NCBI RefSeq assembly: GCF_000820705.1
Contig: NZ_CCXI01000115.1
Span: forward strand, 1 to 43,939
Direction: 5' to 3'
From: Clostridium polynesiense
Lineage (GTDB): Bacteria > Bacillota > Clostridia > Clostridiales > Clostridiaceae
Length of the DNA: 43,939 bases
Below are positions 34,252-40,858 of the stretch, piece by piece. The position numbers and the translations under genes are program-made. Position 1 is the first letter of the stretch, and each line of letters begins with the position of its first letter. The notes under the pieces were generated by a model. The model searched no databases. It was not told the origin of the DNA and saw nothing but the letters and a program-made list of their open reading frames with translations.

Positions 34252-35292
34252 CTAAATTATATAATAGGCATATATTTTTCTCCCTTCTACTATGTAGAAG
34301 TAAGTTATATTTTTAATATCTGAAGAATGCTTATAAAAAATAGGCTTGTCCAAGTATTCTGATACCTTTATTAAGTCCTCCATAGACATAACCCTTATTA
34401 TTACTTCCGATCCATCAACGGAGTCATCTCGTAGAGCCACCAGCTTATCCCCGCAGCTTTTTAATATCTTATAGGCTTTTTCTGCAGAAGGTTTTTCTCC
34501 TTTTTTAGGCAGGGTGAAAAATAGTAAATACAAAGCTAGTAAAAGTCCTGATAAAATTCCACAGGAGCTCATAATTATAAAATAATAAAATTTTGGATTT
34601 ATAACCCGTACCTCTTTTTCAAGATTGCCTTCCTTCTGCTTAGACAGGTTACTGGTAATTTGAAAATACTTTTCATTAAGAGGCAGCTCCATTTTAGGAG
34701 CTAAATTTTCTCTGAATTTTCCTTCACTGCTGCTGCCTTCAATATTTATATTCCATATAACTGTAAGCTTACCTATAAAATTCATGCTGAAGGTTTTATC
34801 CGCCTGCTGAAGCAAAGCATTGTAGCTTTTTATATTAATTGGAAGTTCCCCTCTAAACTCTCCGCCTTCACCGCTGAAACTGAAATCAGTTTTAGGCTGA
34901 AGGGTAAATCTTCTGCTCCACAGGCTTTTACTGTTTTTGTCGTTGCTCAAAAAACCTTCAACTACAGCTATAACCTCGCACTCCCCTTTGATATCTACAA
35001 CCTTATCTCCCTTAAAGTTATAAAATAAAGAGGTGTTAATTCGATCTACAAAGTCAGTTAGATAAACATTTCCTTCCCCAAGCACATTCTTTTCATAAAT
35101 ATTATTCGGAACAAGATTTACGCTGTAATTCACCAAAACTCCATGGTCATAACTCAATACTGATTCATTTTTATTGATATACTTATTTTTAAATATAGTG
35201 TTAATTAGAACAAAGACGCTTAAAGATACCGCTGTCAAAGAGATTATCAATAAAATCCTTCTGTTACTTTTGTTAATTGATTTTTTCTTCAT
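34252..35292 (-). CDS. DUF5305-like membrane protein
   Basis: The start is placed at ATG 35292 (MKKKSINKSNRRILL), with GGAGG 5 nt upstream; the ATG at 35304 overlaps that site. A membrane helix near residues 15-35 is followed by an extracytoplasmic region of about 200 residues. A second helix (FYYFIIMSSCGILSGLLLAL) and a cytoplasmic tail of about 85 residues come last. The layout and the phrase DHGVLVNYSVNLVPNNIYEK match DUF5305 proteins, which occur beside SipW-type signal peptidases and TasA-like proteins in Clostridia and archaea. Function unknown; probably part of export or assembly of the surface proteins to its right. Separate transcript start likely in 35305-35400. Confidence 0.75.
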   Translation of the reverse strand: MKKKSINKSNRRILLIISLTAVSLSVFVLINTIFKNKYINKNESVLSYDHGVLVNYSVNLVPNNIYEKNVLGEGNVYLTDFVDRINTSLFYNFKGDKVVDIKGECEVIAVVEGFLSNDKNSKSLWSRRFTLQPKTDFSFSGEGGEFRGELPINIKSYNALLQQADKTFSMNFIGKLTVIWNINIEGSSSEGKFRENLAPKMELPLNEKYFQITSNLSKQKEGNLEKEVRVINPKFYYFIIMSSCGILSGLLLALYLLFFTLPKKGEKPSAEKAYKILKSCGDKLVALRDDSVDGSEVIIRVMSMEDLIKVSEYLDKPIFYKHSSDIKNITYFYIVEGRKIYAYYII

Positions 35293-35362
35293 GCCATCCT
35301 CCACACCATTTCCAGTTTTTACCTAAATATTATTATATATTTATTTTGAATTTTTTTCCATA

Positions 35363-35521
35363 AAAATAAGATAAATATTAAATCTTTCTATTGCTTTTTT
35401 CACATAAAGTACACAAATCTCAAATCCTTGATCTGTATCCTTCTTTATATAAGTACAGAAATATTGAACCTTTATCTTGATTTTTTTCATAAAAAAGAGC
35501 AGAAATATAAACCTCTGCTCT
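35363..35521. repeat. 44-bp tandem repeats ending in a terminator hairpin
   Basis: AAGTACACAAATCTCAAATC (35407), AAGTACAGAAATATTGAACC (35451) and AAGAGCAGAAATATAAACCT (35495) are exactly 44 bp apart. A weaker fourth copy starts near 35368. The unit nearest the gene contains the terminator stem, so a terminator-bearing 3' UTR segment seems to have been duplicated and to have decayed outward. Confidence 0.65.
35491..35521 (-). terminator. Intrinsic terminator of the 35577 TasA-like gene
   Basis: On the minus strand AGAGCAGA (35521-35514) pairs with TCTGCTCT (35503-35496) around a 10-nt loop, followed by a run of T at 35491-35496. It lies 56 nt after the stop at 35577. Confidence 0.85.
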
Positions 35522-35576
35522 GTAAGTCATTTTAAATTATAGTAGTAATTAATATCCTGGATAATCCCTGATCATA

Positions 35577-36260
35577 TTAATCATTATACTGATTAAAGCT
35601 TATTTCCAGTTTAAAATTAAGAGCCTTCTGCTTCATTTCATCAGGAGCTTTTTCATCCATTCTGATTATAATATAATCGTCCTTAATCCCCTTCTTTTCT
35701 ATGTCTAAAGCTTTCTCCACAGGAACTCCCAGTAGAAAATATCCGCTGTTTTTAGGATTCATTGAGATATTTTTTAGCTCTTTTTCTATTGCTTTGTTGA
35801 AAATCTCCTGTAAATCTGAAAGAGGTCCTTTAAAATAGGCAGTTTTATCTATCTTCCCATCCCCCTGAGTATCTATAGATACCCCGCCTTCAAAGCTTAA
35901 ATAGCTTAACAGGTTTTTATCACCTGAAAAATCCACCTTTACTTTTTCAAATTTAGCCGGAATAGTTCCGCTATTTATCCCCTTAATTTTAAACATCGCC
36001 CAGGATCCTGGATACATATTGTCCAGTGATAACTGAAGGTTATGAGGCTTTTCACTTTTATCAATGATACTCATGGAAGGGTTCACGTATTTAGATCCTC
36101 TTACTTCCAATCCTGTGTCATCCTCTGCAAATCTTACATCCAGCTCACCAGTTCGTATTATTCCCTGTATATTTAAATTATCACTCCAAGCTGCATATCC
36201 TACTCCTGACATCATAAGCGCAAGAGTCATGACAAGCAATAAAAATCTAATCTTTTTCAT
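35577..36260 (-). CDS. TasA/CalY-like secreted protein with SipW-type signal peptide
   Basis: A 227-residue secreted protein. The signal region MKKIRFLLLVMTLALMMSGV continues GYAAWSDNLNIQGIIRTGEL, the SipW-dependent pattern in which cleavage near the AAW is followed by D, N and a TGxLxV strand. The body has LSLDNMYPGSWAMFKIKGIN and NSGTIPAKFEKVKVDF, matching the TasA/camelysin beta-sandwich that polymerises into matrix fibres in Bacillus. One of three paralogs here, probably cleaved by the signal peptidase at 38615. An AAAGGAGATGGGTCTGC leader precedes the ATG, giving a spaced site. It has its own terminator. Confidence 0.85.
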   Translation of the reverse strand: MKKIRFLLLVMTLALMMSGVGYAAWSDNLNIQGIIRTGELDVRFAEDDTGLEVRGSKYVNPSMSIIDKSEKPHNLQLSLDNMYPGSWAMFKIKGINSGTIPAKFEKVKVDFSGDKNLLSYLSFEGGVSIDTQGDGKIDKTAYFKGPLSDLQEIFNKAIEKELKNISMNPKNSGYFLLGVPVEKALDIEKKGIKDDYIIIRMDEKAPDEMKQKALNFKLEISFNQYND

Positions 36261-36324
36261 GCAGACCCATCTCCTTTGTTTTTAGAATTATTACGAGACA
36301 GCCATCACTTCTTCTTATAGTTCA

Positions 36325-37080
36325 TTATTGCTGATTATGCTGTTTGAAATGAAGCCTTATTTCAAATTCTGCACTTTGATTTTTCAGGTTGTTTCCCGAA
36401 GTTGCTGATAATCCCATTATTACGCAGTTGTCCTTTTCCGGATTAAATCCTTTAATTCCTTCTTCATTTAAAATATCAGCAATTTCCTGCTTATTTTCTT
36501 CAGGTATGTCCATACATATGAAATCACCGGGCTGCATAACAGTACCTTTCAGCATTTTATTTAAATTCTCTTCAAGATCTTTTAAATAATATTTTTTCTT
36601 TAGACCATCCTTAAGATTTGGAAATGCGCCGAACTTTATTTTGCTGCCAGTACTGTTAGATTGGATATATCCCCCAGCTACCACCAACTTTTCCTTTAGC
36701 AAACTGTTGTCCTTATTAAATTTAACCTCTACCCTGTCAATTACCGCTGGTATGCTCCCTTTATTATCAAATCTTGCTGTGTACAGAAGCCCGTTTCCAG
36801 GATAAAGATTGTCAAGCTTCACATTTATAGTCTTACTGTTTTCAAGAGTTACAGAGGATTTCATGTACCCTCCATTTTCCTCTAGTTTTATATACTCAGG
36901 GTATATTATTGGCAATAAGGTTCCTTTGTCAACAAATTCTACATTTAATTCTCCTGTTTTTACTGTACTGTTTATCTTTAAATTATCTGTCCACGCTGCA
37001 TATCCGGCTCCTATGAATATCACTCCTGCCATTAATGCTGACGCTATTACTTTAGATTTCTTCATATATCTACCCTCCAT
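36325..37080 (-). CDS. TasA/CalY-like secreted protein with SipW-type signal peptide
   Basis: The longest paralog, 251 residues in the longest reading. MKKSKVIASALMAGVIFIGA followed by GYAAWTDNLKINSTVKTGEL is a SipW-type signal; the ATG at 37065 (MKKSK) sits behind GGAGGGTAGATAT and is a better start than 37080. The body shares VKLDNLYPGNGLLYTARFDN and NKGSIPAVIDRVEVKF with its neighbours and ends FEIRLHFKQHNQQ, nearly identical to the end of the 37181 protein. Likely a fibre or matrix subunit. It is one of a tandem triplicate, probably cotranscribed with the 35577 gene. Confidence 0.85.
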   Translation of the reverse strand: MEGRYMKKSKVIASALMAGVIFIGAGYAAWTDNLKINSTVKTGELNVEFVDKGTLLPIIYPEYIKLEENGGYMKSSVTLENSKTINVKLDNLYPGNGLLYTARFDNKGSIPAVIDRVEVKFNKDNSLLKEKLVVAGGYIQSNSTGSKIKFGAFPNLKDGLKKKYYLKDLEENLNKMLKGTVMQPGDFICMDIPEENKQEIADILNEEGIKGFNPEKDNCVIMGLSATSGNNLKNQSAEFEIRLHFKQHNQQ

Positions 37081-37151
37081 TTATATTTATCAATGTTAAT
37101 TCAGATTTTCATACCTACTTAACATAATCTATTTATATTTACTTTAAAACA

Positions 37152-37172
37152 GCGAAGGCTTTACACCTCCGC
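37152..37172 (-). terminator. Possible terminator after the 37181 TasA-like gene
   Basis: On the minus strand GCGGAGG (37172-37166) pairs with CCTTCGC (37158-37152), one pair being G-U, around a 7-nt loop, followed by TGTTTT. The short T tract suggests partial termination 8 nt after the stop. Confidence 0.5.
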
Positions 37173-37180
37173 CAGGGGAA

Positions 37181-37768
37181 TTATTGGTTATGCTGTTTGA
37201 AATCCAGGGAGAAATTCATGGTAATAGTATCATTTTCATAAGCATCTGAAGCATCCTTATCAAGGATTATCTGCATATCGCTTATTTTTACTGTATCGCC
37301 GGGTTCCATTTTTAATGTGTAATTTTTCATAAGTCCGCCAACAGCTGCTGCATTTGAGTTAACAGGATAAGTTCCCTTTACTTTTCCGTCTTTATCTGCC
37401 CAAACTACGTTACCTTTAAGAACAAGCTTAGAAAGATCATTATTTTTAACTGATTTAGAATTTACGAGAATATTGTGAACTACAGCAGGTATAGTTCCGT
37501 TGTTTTCAAATTTTGCATTTAAGGTTTCGAAAGCACCTGGATATATATTATCGATAGTGAAGTCCAACTGCTTATCTACAAGAGTAACCTTATTGCTTAC
37601 ATAGCCCTTGTCATAATCGGTTATCTTCGCTTCTACAAATTTAACATTTAAATTACCTGTATTAACAGTACTGTTAATGTTTAATTTGTCTGTCCACCAT
37701 GCATAGCCTGCTCCTACTGTTATAAGTCCAGCTACCACTGCAGCTGTTAAAGCTTTTACCTTTTTCAT
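37181..37768 (-). CDS. TasA/CalY-like secreted protein with SipW-type signal peptide
   Basis: A 195-residue protein, close to the usual size of camelysin/TasA. The signal reads MKKVKALTAAVVAGLITVGA then GYAWWTDKLNINSTVNTGNL. The body has VDKQLDFTIDNIYPGAFETL and ENNGTIPAVVHNILVN, and ends NFSLDFKQHNQ. It is first of the three paralogs in transcription order, and an AAAGGAGATTTCAT site precedes it. The 846-bp region upstream is the longest gene-free stretch in the window and carries the 30.5-bp repeat array. Confidence 0.88.
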   Translation of the reverse strand: MKKVKALTAAVVAGLITVGAGYAWWTDKLNINSTVNTGNLNVKFVEAKITDYDKGYVSNKVTLVDKQLDFTIDNIYPGAFETLNAKFENNGTIPAVVHNILVNSKSVKNNDLSKLVLKGNVVWADKDGKVKGTYPVNSNAAAVGGLMKNYTLKMEPGDTVKISDMQIILDKDASDAYENDTITMNFSLDFKQHNQ

Positions 37769-38012
37769 ATGAAATCTCCTTTCAAAATAGAAAATAATTT
37801 TAATTCAAATTGCTGGGACTACTCCCCTAGCCAACTCACAATTAAAATTATATAAGCAGCGGAGACTCATTACTTCACTCTAAGGTATACTCTTTTATTC
37901 ACTAAAGTTCACAGTTTTATGGTACTTTAGTTCTATATATCTGTAAATTTCTATATAATGTCTTATCAAATAGAAATGAAGTGATTAATTGCTTTGGTTT
38001 TATATGACAAAA

Positions 38013-38043
38013 AGTTCCCCAAACTTATAAATTTTGGAGAACT
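38013..38043 (-). terminator. Terminator-like hairpin left of the repeat array
   Basis: AGTTCCCCAAA (38013-38023) pairs with TTTGGAGAACT (38033-38043) with one mismatch; on the minus strand it is followed by TTTTTGTC. It would end any transcript entering from the signal peptidase gene, so the repeat array could lie inside that gene's 3' UTR. Confidence 0.55.
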
Positions 38044-38121
38044 CATATAATCTTTATCGGTAAAATAAATCCTTTTAATTTAATATTAACTAGTCCGATC
38101 ATTAGTGCAGATATTATTCCC

Positions 38122-38465
38122 ATGTCAACATCTTTGAAAGTGATTATTAAGTTGTCCACAAATTGGACATGCATAATCAAATTGTCCATAAATCAGTAAA
38201 GTAATTGTTAACTTATGCAAGGATTTATACGCGACTCCTCAATCTTTCCACATGCTTGTGCAGGAAATTATGGCTTTTCCACACATTAAGAAGTGGAAAT
38301 TAATTTATACACAATTAGCAACGTGATTGTTAACTTATCCACTTATCATTGCAGGAACTATTAACTTGTCCACAAATTAAACAGGAATAATCCTCTTGTA
38401 CACAAATTAAAGAAACATTATCAAATTGTCCACTCATTTATTCAGAAACTATTAACTTCTCAAGA
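38122..38465 (+). repeat. Twelve-unit, helically phased tandem array of DnaA-box-like 9-mers
   Basis: A DnaA-box-like 9-mer, consensus TTRTCCACA, recurs in one orientation starting at 38122, 38152, 38182, 38213, 38244, 38275, 38305, 38335, 38366, 38396, 38426 and 38457. All steps are 30 or 31 bp. TTATACACA at 38305 is an exact TTATNCACA box; TTGTCCACA occurs at 38152 and 38366, TTGTACACA at 38396, TTTTCCACA at 38275 and TTATCCACT at 38335. Flanks often read AAATTAA then CAGGAA. The end units (38122, 38457) and 38213 are the most decayed. Confidence 0.88.
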
Positions 38466-38614
38466 TTCCCACACATGAATATAAAAAAACTCCATCTGCC
38501 AAGGATTTCACCAGACTTTATAAATCTCTTAAAGCCTTCTGAGGAAGCTCCCTTTTCCCTTATGTCATGAAATTCATTTGTTTAACGTTCTGCTATAGTT
38601 ATCCTCTGCAATGC

Positions 38615-39868
38615 TTAGAACTCTACTCTTTCCCTTGGAACTTCATTCTTTTTGTCTCTCAGTAAAAGCGCTGGCAAGCCTGCTTTGGGAATAACCTTTA
38701 TTACTTTACCTTTGATAGCCTCAGGAAGAATAAGTTCGCTATCCGGTGCCGAATTATTATCCCCCTTTGCCTTGTATTTTACAGCGCTATTTTCCTCTAC
38801 AATGTCTATCATCCTGTGGAAAATATAGATATTCTCCTGCTTGTACTGCACTACATCCTTAAACTTAACTTCCTCAGATTTTATTTTTTTCACAATTACT
38901 ATATCTCCGGGTTTTATCATAGGCATCATGCTTCCTGTAACTATTACAGAAGGATACACAGGGAATACCCCTACAAAAAACCATATTATCATCACGGAAA
39001 AAAATGAGGTAGCTATCCAACCTAAAGGCCTTTCTTTCTTTGAAAACTTTGCTTTTATCTCCTTAGATTCTTTTAAATAAGCGTACTGAAGGAACATAAA
39101 GCTGAAAATGGGAGCCAGGATTCCTATAATTGAGCTAGTTATCCACTTTAAATCTCCTAAAATAGGACTTAGGTACTGCAGACTCTGAACAATTCCGAGA
39201 TAAAGGATGCTGAATTCAGCTCCTCCAAGCATTACTAAATAGGTACAAAACATATTTAAGGATATCTGAGGAAGTAGGTATTCTCCTGCAAATCTAATAA
39301 TATCAAAACTTGTTTTTATAGAAAAAACTCTGGATAAAGGTATACTTATAAAAATAAATATAAAGGTGATTATAAAAATTCTATAATTAAATAAAATTTT
39401 TCCTCCCTTGCTTTTCCCATGATTATTTATTAAATAGCTTCTCGCATGTTCCCTTCCCATAAGAACTGAAAAAAATAAAAATAAATTTTGTATTATTCCA
39501 AAGGGACTGAGATTATAAGGACTTTTTCCAAATCCGTGAATTAAGCCGCCTACAATTTTTAAAGCAATATAAAATCCTCCTAAATATATAATCCAACTCC
39601 TTACAAATTTTTTATATCTGCTTTTCCCCATATAAACTGGTTTAGGAAGAAAAATCAGCATGAAAAATAGGGCAAGCCACATAAGGGGCTTACCCAAATA
39701 TATATAATAAGCGTTTTTATTTATAGAAATCCATGGAGCATTATCAAAGATATATAAAAATATTAAGCTCATTAGTATTAAGCTGTCCGCAAGCCTTTTG
39801 TACATTAAACCCTCATCCCTTCCGATTATTAAATAAAGATTAATAGATATATAAGCAGGGATTTTCAT
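38615..39868 (-). CDS. SipW-type signal peptidase I with N-terminal multi-pass membrane domain
   Basis: 417 residues from 39868. A start at ATG 39805 (MYKRLADSLILM), with GAGGG 5 nt upstream, is at least as likely, because the AGGAGG before 39868 is 14 nt away. The C-terminal third is a signal peptidase: VTGSMMPMIKPGDIVIVKKI with nucleophile Ser313, and IFHRMIDI with His351 in place of the bacterial Lys, the Ser-His type of SipW and ER peptidases. KAKGDNNSAPD completes the domain. The first 270 residues contain about seven membrane segments with no counterpart in the usual 180-200-residue SipW. It should process the three TasA-like precursors. Confidence 0.9.
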   Translation of the reverse strand: MKIPAYISINLYLIIGRDEGLMYKRLADSLILMSLIFLYIFDNAPWISINKNAYYIYLGKPLMWLALFFMLIFLPKPVYMGKSRYKKFVRSWIIYLGGFYIALKIVGGLIHGFGKSPYNLSPFGIIQNLFLFFSVLMGREHARSYLINNHGKSKGGKILFNYRIFIITFIFIFISIPLSRVFSIKTSFDIIRFAGEYLLPQISLNMFCTYLVMLGGAEFSILYLGIVQSLQYLSPILGDLKWITSSIIGILAPIFSFMFLQYAYLKESKEIKAKFSKKERPLGWIATSFFSVMIIWFFVGVFPVYPSVIVTGSMMPMIKPGDIVIVKKIKSEEVKFKDVVQYKQENIYIFHRMIDIVEENSAVKYKAKGDNNSAPDSELILPEAIKGKVIKVIPKAGLPALLLRDKKNEVPRERVEF

Positions 39869-39885
39869 GACTATATGACAATCCT

Positions 39886-40140
39886 CCTACTTATTAAATA
39901 ATATTTAGTCTTCCATTGATTTAAAACTTTTTCAATAGTGGAGGATTTCAGATTTCTGATTAGCACACCACTGATTAAACACTGATTGAACAATAAAGCA
40001 TTTCTGATTTGTATCCTACTGATTTAATAATATTTGAAAAATAGAGGATTTCAGTTTTTTCTTAGTATCCCCCTGTTTTAACGCTGTTTAGATAATAAAT
40101 TATTTCAGATCTTTGATTAAAATTCATCTTGTTTAATATG
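39886..40140. repeat. About 100-bp direct repeat of the LuxR-type regulator 3' end
   Basis: AGGATTTCAG at 39942 and 40045, and TTAGCACACCACTGATTAAA (39960) against TTAGTATCCCCCTGTTTTAA (40061), are 102-103 bp apart. The similarity continues to ATTTCTGATT against ATTTCAGATC. The right copy is the coding 3' end of the regulator (stop at 40062). CCTACTTATT and CCTACTGATT (39886, 40015) add a further edge match. The left copy is untranslated and decayed. Confidence 0.7.
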
Positions 40141-40682
40141 CTGCTTACATGCTTTTTAACAGTACTTTCTGAAAGGAACAGCTTATGGGCGATATAGCTG
40201 TTGCTGTACCCTCTGCCCACTTCCAGCAGAATTTCCTTTTCTCTGTCAGTAAGACTTTTATTCAAAGCTTCTTTGGATGATTCCCTTCTATACCTCATTA
40301 AGGAGGGATCATAATACTTTTTCCCTCTCATCACCGATTTAACCGCATAGATTATATCCTCGGCAAAAGCATCCTTCAGCATATATCCTTGAACATTCAA
40401 AGCTTCTCCTTTCATAAAATCCATTTCGGAAATGTAGGAGGACAAAATTAAGTATTTTACGTCTCCATTTATATTTTTAGTATTTGTTATTATCTCCATT
40501 CCATCTTCATTTCCAAGCTTTAAATCCAGCATTACTAGATCTATAGCCTGTCTTCTTATAGCTTCTAAAGCTTCCCCTATGCTTGCGGACTCATATACAT
40601 TAAATTTTTCTTCCTCCACAGAAAGCATGGACATTATTCCTTTTCTCACCATAGGATGATCGTCCACTACCAATAAATTCAT
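40062..40682 (-). CDS. NarL/LuxR-type response regulator
   Basis: The start is ATG 40682 (MNLLVVDDHPMVRKGIMSML), with AAGGAGGATACCT directly upstream; a longer reading to 40739 has no site. 206 residues: receiver domain with D7-D8 and phospho-acceptor Asp53 in LVMLDLKLGNEDG, and Lys in YMLKDAFAED. A C-terminal LuxR helix-turn-helix follows (LTDREKEILLEVGRGYSNSY and LSESTVKKHVSSILNKM). It pairs with the adjacent DegS-like kinase and probably controls the TasA-like/signal-peptidase locus on its left. The gap to the kinase is 176 nt. Confidence 0.93.
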   Translation of the reverse strand: MNLLVVDDHPMVRKGIMSMLSVEEEKFNVYESASIGEALEAIRRQAIDLVMLDLKLGNEDGMEIITNTKNINGDVKYLILSSYISEMDFMKGEALNVQGYMLKDAFAEDIIYAVKSVMRGKKYYDPSLMRYRRESSKEALNKSLTDREKEILLEVGRGYSNSYIAHKLFLSESTVKKHVSSILNKMNFNQRSEIIYYLNSVKTGGY

Positions 40683-40858
40683 AGGTATCCTCCTTGATAT
40701 TCTTAAAAAAGTGATTTTTTCATACAGCTGCATTATCAATTTTTTGTTTTTATAATACTTTGTAATTAAGATTTACGGGATTTCTATCAAAATAAAATAC
40801 CCCGCTTTAACGGAACACTTCAATTATATGGATTTTATCAGAATCTGAAGCTATTATT

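Larger units (their letters stand above)
37769..38614. other. 846-bp gene-free region upstream of the TasA-like genes
   Basis: From left to right it holds the probable promoter of the TasA-like gene (37769-37990), a terminator-like hairpin (38013-38043), the phased repeat array (38122-38465) and the 3' flank of the signal peptidase gene. No supported ORF lies in it on either strand. Confidence 0.7.

Noticed and set aside
38122-38465. CRISPR array
   Set aside because: Period of 30-31 bp includes the whole unit, leaving no unique spacers. Repeats are degenerate and no cas genes are present.
38122-38465. Chromosomal or plasmid replication origin
   Set aside because: No dnaA, dnaN, rep or par gene and no clear AT-rich unwinding element beside the boxes. 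Kept as a DnaA-box-like cluster only.
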